A DNA stretch of 64,000 nucleotides from Marinimicrobium agarilyticum DSM 16975 (GTDB taxonomy: Bacteria; Pseudomonadota; Gammaproteobacteria; Pseudomonadales; Cellvibrionaceae), in contig NZ_AUHU01000011.1 of NCBI RefSeq assembly GCF_000423345.1, forward strand, positions 84,164 to 148,163. The letters run 5' to 3'. Both the position numbers and the translations under genes were made by a program. The notes beneath the pieces were generated by a model. The model worked only from the letters and a program-made list of their open reading frames with translations, had not been told where the DNA came from and did no database searches. Below, in pieces: positions 26,018 to 34,200 of the stretch (position 1 is its first letter; every line of letters starts with the position of its first letter).

Positions 26018-26968
26018 ATGCATGAGCACGGTCACAGCCATGAGCGTATAGACAGCCATGAGCGGAAGAGCAGCCATGAGCGGGCAGACAGCCATGAGCG
26101 TACAGAGAGCCATGACGGTAGCGGCAGTCGCATCGGCTGGGCGTTTTTCCTCAATCTCGGTTTCACCGTTATCGAGTTTGTCGGTGGCGTCCTGACCAAC
26201 AGTACCGCCATCATGGCCGATGCCGTGCACGATCTGGGTGACAGTCTGTCTATCGGCCTCGCCTGGGTGCTGGCCCGCTTGAGTGGCCGGGAAGCGAGTG
26301 AGTCGTTCACTTACGGCTACCGACGCTTCTCGTTGCTGGGTTCATTGATCAACGGGCTGATTCTGGTGGCGGGCTCCATCTGGGTCATGGCGCACGCCAT
26401 CCCCCGGTTGTTTGAACCGGAAATGCCGGTGACTGAAGGCATGTTCGCACTGGCCATTTTCGGGATTGCCGTGAACGGCTTCGCCGCCTACAAGCTCAGC
26501 CACGGTAAAACCCTGAATGAGCGTGTACTCAATTGGCATTTGCTTGAGGACGTGCTCGGCTGGGTAGCGGTGCTGGTGGTGTCTGTGGTGCTGATGTTCG
26601 TGGAATGGCCGATTCTGGACCCACTGCTGTCCATCGGGTTTACGCTCTTTATCTTGGCCAACGTTGTGCGCACTCTGTGGCAGACGGTGCGACTATTTTT
26701 GCAGGGAACGCCATCCGAAGCCGTGCGGCAAACCATTGAACAGGCGCTTCGGCGCCTGCCGCGGGTGACCAATGTGCACCATCTGCACTTCTGGTCGCTC
26801 GATGGTGAACACCATGTGCTGACAGCGCACGTGGTCGTGGAGCGGGTCGAGGATGTTGAGCAACTGCGGGAAACCAAGGAATGCATCTCCAGTACTCTGG
26901 CCCGCTACGGGCTGGCCCATACCACCGTGGAGGTGGAGCTTGCCGGAGAACCTTGCCGGGATCAGTAG
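26018..26968 (+). CDS. Cation diffusion facilitator (CzcD-like) with repeated His-rich N-terminus
   Basis: Six-helix proton-coupled exporter of divalent cations. Metal site residues are D68, H71 and D75 in helix 2 (DAVHDLGD) and H172 and D176 in helix 5 (HLLED), the HxxxD/HxxxD arrangement of Zn/Co/Cd exporters. The C-terminal cytoplasmic ferredoxin-like domain (about 225-310) keeps VTNVHHLHFWSLDGEHHVLTAH. The N-terminus has SHER repeated four times with a six-residue period plus a fifth SHDG copy. It lies 43 bases after czcA and likely belongs to the same operon. Confidence 0.93.
   Translation: MHEHGHSHERIDSHERKSSHERADSHERTESHDGSGSRIGWAFFLNLGFTVIEFVGGVLTNSTAIMADAVHDLGDSLSIGLAWVLARLSGREASESFTYGYRRFSLLGSLINGLILVAGSIWVMAHAIPRLFEPEMPVTEGMFALAIFGIAVNGFAAYKLSHGKTLNERVLNWHLLEDVLGWVAVLVVSVVLMFVEWPILDPLLSIGFTLFILANVVRTLWQTVRLFLQGTPSEAVRQTIEQALRRLPRVTNVHHLHFWSLDGEHHVLTAHVVVERVEDVEQLRETKECISSTLARYGLAHTTVEVELAGEPCRDQ
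26036..26125 (+). repeat. Five 18-bp tandem repeats inside the CDF gene
   Basis: AGCCATGAGCG recurs at 26036, 26054, 26072 and 26090, and as AGCCATGACGG at 26108. Each unit is 18 bases and encodes SHER plus two variable residues, so copy number can change without breaking the frame. It forms the His-rich cytosolic tail. Confidence 0.9.
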
Positions 26969-26999
26969 GGAGAAACCGCTGCGGTGCGGCGGTTTCTCC
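26969..26999. terminator. Hairpin between convergent genes
   Basis: GGAGAAACCGC at 26969-26979 pairs perfectly with GCGGTTTCTCC at 26989-26999. It begins at the stop codon of the CDF gene and precedes the convergent gene ending at 27023. Likely a shared terminator, without a clear T tract. Confidence 0.6.
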
Positions 27000-27022
27000 A
27001 GCGTGTTCAATAACCGTCAGGG

Positions 27023-27853
27023 TTATTCCAGTTCCCAACCGGCCAGCTGAATGCGGGCGGCGGCGCCGTAGAGCTTGCTGGCGTCGCCGTCCAGCTTGCC
27101 TTCCGGGGCCAGTCCGGACCAGAGTCCGCTTACTGTGTTCAGTTGGTTCTTCACTTCCGCGACCGCCTCCGGGCTCTCTTCCCGCTGCAGGTCGCTCAGA
27201 ACCGCGAGGCGTGCCTTGGCCGCTTCCACGAAGCCGTAGGAGTCCTGGTATTCGTGCATGTTGACGATGTTGCCCCCTTTGACCCCAATGGCATACTCAT
27301 CGGCGGCGGTGCGCACCATGCGCTCAATGCTCGCCAAGATCGTGCCCAGGTCAGCGGTATGCAGGTTTTCAGCGTCGGCAATGCCCTTTTCCAGCTCCAT
27401 ATGGCGGCGCTCGACGACGTCGATGGCAAGCTCCTGCTCCACGGCGTCGGCCAACGCCGTCAGGGCGTCTGCAAAGCCGTCTTCGTCGCGGGCGGCCAGG
27501 GCGGGTTTGAGCCCCGCATAGAGTTCGTCACCCGGGTGCTTCATATGGGTCAGGGCCATGTCGGTATGGCCGGCCTTGTACAGCTGAACCCCTACCCAAA
27601 GGTGGCCGCGCACCAGGCCCAGCTGGCCCAGGTAGGCGGCATCGTTGGTGGTCAGGTCGACAGCACCGCCGCCTTCACCCTCACCACCTTCGCCTTCGCC
27701 GCCTTCACCCTCGCCCATGGCCGCAGCCATTTGCAGGGTGCCGTGGCTGGTGTGGCTGTTAAAAGGGTCGGTGTCGGCGGCGTGGCCGGTCAGAGCGCTG
27801 CCGGCAATCAGGGCGGCGCCCAGGCCGACCCAAACTTTGCGTTGTTCGTTCAT
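27023..27853 (-). CDS. Exported Gly/Glu-repeat protein of unknown function, probably iron-related
   Basis: A 276-residue protein with a signal peptide ending near residue 25 (TGHA-ADTD). A repeat of GEGEGGE (three units, about 45-62) links it to an alpha-helical domain with LVRGHLWVGVQLYKAGHTDMALTHMKHP and an A-D-E-Y-A-I-G-V ... NMHEYQDSYGFV motif. The His-rich helical pattern recalls imelysin-like iron proteins, but the GxHxxE signature is absent, so I do not assign that family. The start at 27853 puts the signal peptide first. It diverges from a PiuC-type gene across a Fur-like palindrome, which suggests iron control. Confidence 0.75.
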   Translation of the reverse strand: MNEQRKVWVGLGAALIAGSALTGHAADTDPFNSHTSHGTLQMAAAMGEGEGGEGEGGEGEGGGAVDLTTNDAAYLGQLGLVRGHLWVGVQLYKAGHTDMALTHMKHPGDELYAGLKPALAARDEDGFADALTALADAVEQELAIDVVERRHMELEKGIADAENLHTADLGTILASIERMVRTAADEYAIGVKGGNIVNMHEYQDSYGFVEAAKARLAVLSDLQREESPEAVAEVKNQLNTVSGLWSGLAPEGKLDGDASKLYGAAARIQLAGWELE

Positions 27854-27909
27854 AAGGTCATTCTCTTGATGGCGGTTCGTGGCTATAATGCGATCGATTC
27901 TGGCATAAA

Positions 27910-27926
27910 TGAGATTGAGTCTCAAT
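27910..27926. promoter_or_regulatory. Fur-like palindrome in a divergent promoter
   Basis: ATTGAG-T-CTCAAT at 27914-27926 is a perfect 6-1-6 inverted repeat, and TGAGATT-G-AGTCTCA at 27910-27924 is a 7-1-7 repeat with one mismatch. Overlapping 7-1-7 repeats of this type are how Fur boxes are built. It lies 13 bases before the dioxygenase ATG and about 57 bases from the opposite start. Fur binding is inferred. Confidence 0.6.
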
Positions 27927-27938
27927 ATAGGCAGTTAA

Positions 27939-28598
27939 ATGATTTTATACCTCCAGCAAATCCTGGACCCCGGCACCCTGGACGCCGTGCGCGAGCGCCT
28001 TGCCGGGCAAGCGTTTGATGACGGCGCAAGCACCGCCGGCTACGCGGCGCGGCAGGTCAAGCAGAACGAGCAGGCGCGCTGTGGCAAGACTCGCGCGGCG
28101 GTGCTCAAGTTGGTGGAAAGCCAGCTCCGCAAGCACGCCCTGTTCTCCAGCGCGGCTCAGCCCAAGAGCTTTCCCCGGCTGTTGATCAACCGCTATGGCC
28201 CCGGTATGCAGTACGGCTCTCACGTGGATGATGCCGTCATCAATGGTGAGCGCACGGACCTGTCTTTTACCCTGGGCCTCACGCCGAGCGCTGAATACGA
28301 AGGCGGCGAGCTGGTACTGGAGGACAGCAGCGGCGATCGGGCCTGGAAAGTGGGCGCGGGGGACCTGTTGCTTTACCCCACGACCTATCTGCACCGGGTG
28401 GACCCGGTGCGCTCGGGCGAGCGCATGGCGGTCGTGGGTTGGGTGCGCAGCTACCTTCGCCACGCGCATCAACGGGAGATACTGTTGGATCTGGAAACAT
28501 CGTTGCGAGCCGAATTTGAGCTGAACGGAAAAACCGAGCAGTTTGACCGGCTCAGCCGAAGTCGAAGCAATCTGTTCCGAATGTGGGCCGAGGATTGA
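27939..28598 (+). CDS. PKHD-type Fe(II)/2-oxoglutarate-dependent hydroxylase (PiuC/YbiX family)
   Basis: Cytosolic non-haem iron dioxygenase. Iron ligands are H95 and D97 (SHVDD) and H152 (YLHRVDPV); R162 is the expected 2-oxoglutarate anchor. The 219-residue length, RYGPGMQYGSHVDD and GDLLLYPTTYLH all match YbiX/PiuC. Members are commonly next to siderophore receptors and under Fur control; here the neighbour is an exported unknown protein and a Fur-like box lies directly upstream. Substrate unknown. An AGG precedes the ATG at weak ribosome-site distance. Confidence 0.92.
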   Translation: MILYLQQILDPGTLDAVRERLAGQAFDDGASTAGYAARQVKQNEQARCGKTRAAVLKLVESQLRKHALFSSAAQPKSFPRLLINRYGPGMQYGSHVDDAVINGERTDLSFTLGLTPSAEYEGGELVLEDSSGDRAWKVGAGDLLLYPTTYLHRVDPVRSGERMAVVGWVRSYLRHAHQREILLDLETSLRAEFELNGKTEQFDRLSRSRSNLFRMWAED

Positions 28599-28743
28599 AA
28601 CGGCCGGTCACCGCCCACATTATAGGGGTTATAAAGTTTTGTTCAGGTGCTTGTGCCGCTTGAGGCCTTGCGCTAATTTGAATGTACAAGCTTTTGTCGG
28701 GCCCTCCTTTTGAGGCCCTGAATGGCTCCAGTGACGAGGCCCT

Positions 28744-29055
28744 ATGTTTAGATCCTGGTTAGCGATACTGACCGCCCTGTTGTTAGGGGCCTCGCTTGCA
28801 GCGCCTACCGCTGCGGGCGACGGGGGGTATGAAGAGGGCCACGGGCCGTCCAACGTCTCCCTCAGTGTGGCAACCGATACAGGGGGCGGCTTATTCAACG
28901 GGACGGATACCGATTCGGAGGATGGCCAGCACCCTGTACCGCTTACCTCGCACGGCCAACGGGGGGTTCAGCCCCCAAGTCTCCCGGTACTCACCGCCTT
29001 TGCCACCGGTTTTGTCGAGCTTCCCCCCGCCCGCGCTTCTCCTGCATACCTCTAG
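28744..29055 (+). CDS. Small exported hypothetical protein
   Basis: A 103-residue product with a good signal peptide (MFRSWLAILTALLLGASLAA, cleavage near 24) and a Gly/Asp/Thr-rich mature part without conserved motif, ending in a Pro/Ala-rich tail. GACGAGG upstream could serve as ribosome site. No family recognised. The layout (signal, polar centre, PP-rich end) is shared with small metal-stress proteins, but nothing specific can be claimed. It is followed 93 bases later by the CBS protein. Confidence 0.55.
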   Translation: MFRSWLAILTALLLGASLAAPTAAGDGGYEEGHGPSNVSLSVATDTGGGLFNGTDTDSEDGQHPVPLTSHGQRGVQPPSLPVLTAFATGFVELPPARASPAYL

Positions 29056-29148
29056 ACCACCGCATTATCGATTGCCGGTTTCTCGCCGCGCCGTCTTAAA
29101 TGAATTTGTTTCAACGGGTTTAGCCGTTGAGGTGTAGAGGTAGTACCC

Positions 29149-29703
29149 ATGAAAGCATTGAAAGTGTATCAACTGGACTCTGTCGACCATTTGGTCAAAC
29201 CCCGGGAATTTTCCGATATCGACGAACACTCGCCCGCTCTGAATCTGATGACCGACTTTCGCCAGCACCAGCCGCACACGGTGAGTGCCAGTGCGCGCGC
29301 TCTGGGGGTGGCGAAGCTGATGGCTATGGAGGAGGTGGACAGCAAGCTGGTGGTGGATCGGGACCAGGAATTTATTGGCCTGCTCACGGCCGAACGGCTG
29401 TCCGAACAATACATCCTGGTGACGCAGACGATGCAGGGGCTCGACCGTGACGAACTGACCGCGGCGGATATGATGCTGCCCCGTTCCTCGATTCCCGCGC
29501 TGGATTACGACGCGCTCAAATCGGCCACCGTTGGGGATCTGATCCGCACCTTGCGCGAAGCGGGGGAAAACCACTGCCTGGTGCTGGATCGGGATCATCA
29601 CCACATTCGGGGGCTGATTTCCATTGAGGAGGTGGCGGAGCGCCTGCACCGGGCGGTGGCCGTAACGCCCAAGCGCTCCATTGTAAAAGCGTTGAGCTTC
29701 TGA
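29149..29703 (+). CDS. CBS-domain protein
   Basis: A 184-residue cytosolic protein made of a CBS pair. First CBS about residues 45-90 (SARALGVAKLMAMEEVDSKLVVDRDQEFIGLLTAERLSE), second about 108-170 (TVGDLIRTLREAGENHCLVLDRDHHHIRGLISIEEVAERL). CBS pairs bind adenosine nucleotides and regulate partner proteins. No catalytic domain is attached and the partner is not evident from the neighbours. The gene is probably monocistronic and converges on the PTS permease. Confidence 0.88.
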   Translation: MKALKVYQLDSVDHLVKPREFSDIDEHSPALNLMTDFRQHQPHTVSASARALGVAKLMAMEEVDSKLVVDRDQEFIGLLTAERLSEQYILVTQTMQGLDRDELTAADMMLPRSSIPALDYDALKSATVGDLIRTLREAGENHCLVLDRDHHHIRGLISIEEVAERLHRAVAVTPKRSIVKALSF

Positions 29704-29707
29704 GCAG

Positions 29708-29742
29708 CGCAGGCCCTCTCGGTGAAGCCGTCGGGGCCTGCG
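29708..29742. terminator. Hairpin between convergent CBS and PTS genes
   Basis: CGCAGGCCC at 29708-29716 pairs exactly with GGGCCTGCG at 29734-29742. Located in the 53-base gap between convergent stops; no T tract. Confidence 0.5.
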
Positions 29743-29756
29743 ATGGCGCCGCCTTG

Positions 29757-31157
29757 CTAGCGATTGGCGGTGAGCCGTTTGAACCGCCGCCAGGTGACCA
29801 CCATCATGGCCAATAGTGCCATCAGGCCGCCTATCGCCCAGAGGTTGCCCTGGTATAGTTCAAACAACAGGTAGCGAACCTGATGACCGCCGTCGGTAAA
29901 GGCGGTGATGGTGCCCAGACCTTCCGCATCGAAACCGGAGGTCTGGTTCGCCAGCTCGGTATAGAGCGGAGCCAGATGGGTGGAGATCAGCAGGAAGGTG
30001 ACGATCACGGGAATGCCTGCCAGCACCGCACGCAACACGTTGCCGCGAAACATCAGTACCGAAATGGACATCACCGAAATCAGGTTGGGTAAATCCCCGA
30101 GGGGCAAAACCCGGTTGCCCGGCAAGACCAGTGCAATCGCGACCGCCAATACCATCAGAATCAGACCGGTCACAATCACGGATTTGTGGCTCATCAAAAA
30201 TCCCGTATCGAGCGCCACCACCAGATTTTTCCGGCTGGGGAAACGCCGCTCGACCTGAGCCCTCAGTGCATGGGTAATGGGCGCCATGGCCTCACCAATC
30301 AGCCCCGCGCTTTTCGGCAAAAGGAACATGACTGCCGCAATGTGAACGGCCAGCTCCAATGTTTTCTTGGTGTCGTAACCAGCGGCCACCGCCAGTACCA
30401 ACCCGATCAGAACGCCGATGACCATCGGCTCGCTGAAAAAGGCCAGCCAGGTCATTTTGTGGGTCGGTGTGGACCCGTCCTCCTCGGCCGGCGTGTCGTG
30501 AGTGGCGGCGGCTTTCTCGGGGTTATAGCTCAGTCGATTAAAACCGGGGATGCGGTCAAACAGCCAGTTGACGCAGGCGGTGTAGGGCACGATGCCGTTG
30601 ACCGAGACCGGTGAGGCGGAGACGCCTTCCAGGCCGATTTCCCGCTCCACATCCGGCGCGGTCCACTCGGTCATCTTAAAACAATACACGGCCAACAGAA
30701 GCGTGGCGGACAGGCCCCACAGCATGCTGCCGGTGGTGGCCATCACCAGAGCCCCAATCAGCGCGAAGTGCCAGTAATTCCACAGGTCAATATAAACCGT
30801 GCGGGTCCAGCCGAGGGCCAGCATGGCGATGTTCATAAACAGGACCAGCGGAATCGACAGGGCGGCCAGAGGGGAGGACCAGGTAATGGCGGCCAGCGGT
30901 GGCCAGCCCACATCCAATATGGTGTAGTTGAGCCCGCGCATCACCATCAACTGTTCGACCGCCGGCTTGATATTGGCTACAAAAAAATCGAAGGCAATAA
31001 ACACCCCGGCGAAGCCCACGGCGAGCTCAACCGTGCTCAACAGGGACTTTTTAAAGGGCAAACGCACCGCCAGCGCGATGATAAAAATGATCGCGGGCAG
31101 CATCACATAGGCTTTAAAGCTGAAGAAGGCGTCGAGGAGGTGTTGGATAGTGTCCAC
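29757..31157 (-). CDS. PTS galactitol-type permease IIC (GatC/SgcC family), orphan
   Basis: Integral membrane protein of 466 residues with about 10-12 helices. Diagnostic stretches are VGWPPLAAITWSSPLAALSIPLVLFMN, TRTVYIDLWNYWHFALIGALV and a large cytoplasmic loop before EPMVIGVLIGLVLAVAAGYD, all typical of the GatC family of phosphotransferase-system IIC subunits. No IIA, IIB or sugar-metabolic gene is adjacent, and the PTS is not a usual sugar route in this group of bacteria, so it may use distant IIA/IIB proteins or work as a facilitator. Start ATG at 31157. Confidence 0.85.
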   Translation of the reverse strand: MDTIQHLLDAFFSFKAYVMLPAIIFIIALAVRLPFKKSLLSTVELAVGFAGVFIAFDFFVANIKPAVEQLMVMRGLNYTILDVGWPPLAAITWSSPLAALSIPLVLFMNIAMLALGWTRTVYIDLWNYWHFALIGALVMATTGSMLWGLSATLLLAVYCFKMTEWTAPDVEREIGLEGVSASPVSVNGIVPYTACVNWLFDRIPGFNRLSYNPEKAAATHDTPAEEDGSTPTHKMTWLAFFSEPMVIGVLIGLVLAVAAGYDTKKTLELAVHIAAVMFLLPKSAGLIGEAMAPITHALRAQVERRFPSRKNLVVALDTGFLMSHKSVIVTGLILMVLAVAIALVLPGNRVLPLGDLPNLISVMSISVLMFRGNVLRAVLAGIPVIVTFLLISTHLAPLYTELANQTSGFDAEGLGTITAFTDGGHQVRYLLFELYQGNLWAIGGLMALLAMMVVTWRRFKRLTANR

Positions 31158-31260
31158 GGCAGGGTCCTGTGATGATATGTGTGCCGTGCACTCTAGTCGG
31201 CTGACAATTAAGAGTCAATTTGACTTTAAGGCGGGCAGGTCCGTCTGCCCTGTCTATCGG

Positions 31261-34200
31261 TCAGTACTGCCAGCGAAGGGTGAGCCCCATCAGGTCGACC
31301 GTCTGGTCTTTAAGCAGGACCTGACGGAAGCGAAAACCGGCCGTCACTCGCTCGTTGAGGGGCAGCTCGAAGCCGGCCCCGAGCATCGGATCGACGCCGT
31401 CCCGGGACTGAGCCGGCAGGTTGGGGCCCAGGGAGCGGGTTTCGCTCTCCCAGCGGTACAGCCCCACCTCTGCGGTGACTGCGATGCGCTCAGCAAGCGG
31501 CACTTTCAGCTGCGAGCTGACCGTCCACCCCGTTGTGCTGTAGGGGTAGTGTTGTGTCAGGCCTTGCGACAGAGCCTGTGCGGTGGCGCCGTCTACCTGA
31601 AAATCCGCCGTCACATCACCCAGGTTGAGGTAACCGACCCCCAGGCGGAAGTGCGGGGCCAGCGGCAGTCCCAGCTCGAAACTCAACGCCTGGCGGTCGA
31701 TATCGTAACGGCTCAGCGTAATCGGGACGCCGCGGTCGCTCATGCTGCGGGTAAAGTCTGCCGCGCTGGTCGAGCTTTTGGCGCGGTAGAGCCCCAGTTC
31801 GAACTGAAGCTGCTCGAATATCGGTGTCCCGGGCGCCTGGGCACTGGCTTGCGGGCTGGGCAGCAGCAGGCTGCCCAACGCCAACATGGGCAGCCAGGCC
31901 AATACGCGGCGGCGCTTGCGAGCCCGGCGAGCGACCCAGCGACGGCCGAGGCCCAGACTCAGCAGCAGGCCGGTAAAGAGGGCGCCGTTACTGCCACCGC
32001 CCCCGGAACTGCGGGTGGTGACCTCACCATCGTACTCCGGCGTGCCGGTTCCGGGTTGCTCAGGCTCCTGCTCCACCGGGCGGCTTACCGCGCCCGGGTC
32101 CGAGACACTGCCGTTAACCAGGCCATCGGCATCGTTGGGGCCGCCGTCTTCAAGGGTGAGCTGGACGCAGTGATGGCCCTCGGTCAATCCGTCTTCCCAC
32201 TCGTTTGAACCGACGGGCGGGCAGTAGCCCGGTTCACCGTCGGCGGACTGCAACCGGTTGTCGGCGTCTTCCACGAAGGTGACCCATTCACCGCCGAGGA
32301 ACTTGCGGTAGACCGCGTCGGCTGGTATCGGCTCGCGCTGGGGGATCACAACGCTCACGCTTTGTCCGAGTTCGGGCAGTTCGGTCATTTCGAAGTCAAA
32401 GATGCCACCCACCGGTTCAAAAGGCACATCCCCCGGAATCGGGTTGCCTTCGCCCACGGTTTCCTCGCCGAGCTCGGTGCCCCCCTTGCCGGTTTGCAGG
32501 GAGAACTCGCCCAGGCCGCAAGCCACGCCCGGATCGCATTCCATCAGAAAGGCATTTTGCCGCTCGGCGCTTTCCAGCAGGACGTTGGTGCTGGCGAGGC
32601 TGTCCTGATAGTTGGGAATGCCATTGCCGTTCTCATCCGCAAAACCTTCAGTGGCGTCATCAATGCCGTCATCGTCACTGTCCAGGTCCGGATTCAGTGT
32701 GGGTGGCGCGGGCACCACGACGAAGTGGCGGCTGACTTCGGTGGTCGCGCCGGCGCTGTCAGTCACTGTGGCGGCCACGCGGTACCGGCCTGGATTCAGC
32801 GCCTGTGGTTCGAACACCAACGTCTCATTGCCCGTATCCTCATCGGTGTCGATCAAGGTGCTGTCAGTGGCTGACCAGTCGTATTGGTGGCTGTCGCCGG
32901 TATTGGGGTCGGTGACCACGGCGGTGGCCCTGACCGCGCCCCCGGCGCGCGGAATCAGCAAGCGGCGCTCCTCGTTCTGTACCAGTTGCAGATTGACCCG
33001 CGGTGCCACGTTGCCGCTGACAATCTCGATCCGATGGCGGGTCTTGGCGCCACTGTTGATGTCGTAAATGTTCGGATCGTTCTCGTCATAGCCCTCAGCA
33101 AGGTCCTGCGCGTTGGGGGTGCGGTCGTCCAGCGCCACGATCAGGGTCGAGTCGCTGCCACCGTCGTTCGGTGCCAGCGTGATCGACAGCGTTTTACGGC
33201 GTTCGCCTTCCTCCAGCACCAGAGTGCCATCGGTCAGGTCGTGAGCCTCGCTGTCCGCTGTACTTTCACTGGCCACCCGGTAGGGAATGGTGAGCGGATA
33301 AAAGGGTGACCGGCCATTGAGGACGACCGAGAGCTCCACCGTGTTGCCGGCGACCGCCACCTGGTCTTTGCTCAGAGACACCAAGGGGCGGATGTTCACC
33401 ACCTGGGTCGCTTCGGCGCTGTTGTTCTGCCGATCCTCCGCCAGCCAGGTGATTTCGTGCCGACCCGGTGCCAGGCGAAGGGTGTTGCCCTCCATGCCCA
33501 TCACCCTAGGGTTGCAGCAGGCATTGCCATCGATATTGTCGCTGGCCAGCGGGTTCAGCGCCGCCTGCAACTCGGCTTCTGTTGCATCGTTCGCCAGTCC
33601 CAGCAATTGTCGCAGGGTGATACGGGTGAACAGTGCGTCGGCATCGAGGACTTGAGCGGCTGGCGCGGCCAACTGCGGCGGCATCAGGTCCAGATAACTG
33701 GCCGGGTCGTTCGGGTCAGTGCCGTCCAGGCCCTCCTGATAATCGCTGAAGCTGTCGTTGTCACTGTCCACACCCGGTTCCACCGTCAGACTGAAAGCAC
33801 CCAGAGTGTCGGTGGCCGTGCCATCGCTGACGCTGACCTGCAGGCCGGTGTAGTTGCCGACATCATCATCAGCGGGTGTGCCGGACAGCTCGCCGGTGGC
33901 ACTGTCGAGTGTCAGCCACTCGGGCAGGCCGGTGGCGCTGTAGCTCAGAGTGTCGGTCGCGTCCGGATCCGTCGCCGTTGGAGCAAAGGTATAGGCCTGC
34001 CCGACGGTGGCGGTGGTGGGCGCGGTACCGCCGATGGTGGGCGCGTTGTTCACATCCATGACCTGGATGCTGAACGCCGTCAGGTCAGTGGTGGCATCCC
34101 CATCGCTGACACTGATCACAATACCCGGATAGTTGCCGGCGGCGGAGATGCCCGGTGTCCCGGTGAGAGTGCCGGTTGTGTTGTCAAACTCCGCCCAGGC

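Noticed and set aside
26036..26125. CRISPR-like periodic repeats
   Set aside because: Period is 18 bases, no spacers, and the repeats are in frame within the CDF gene.
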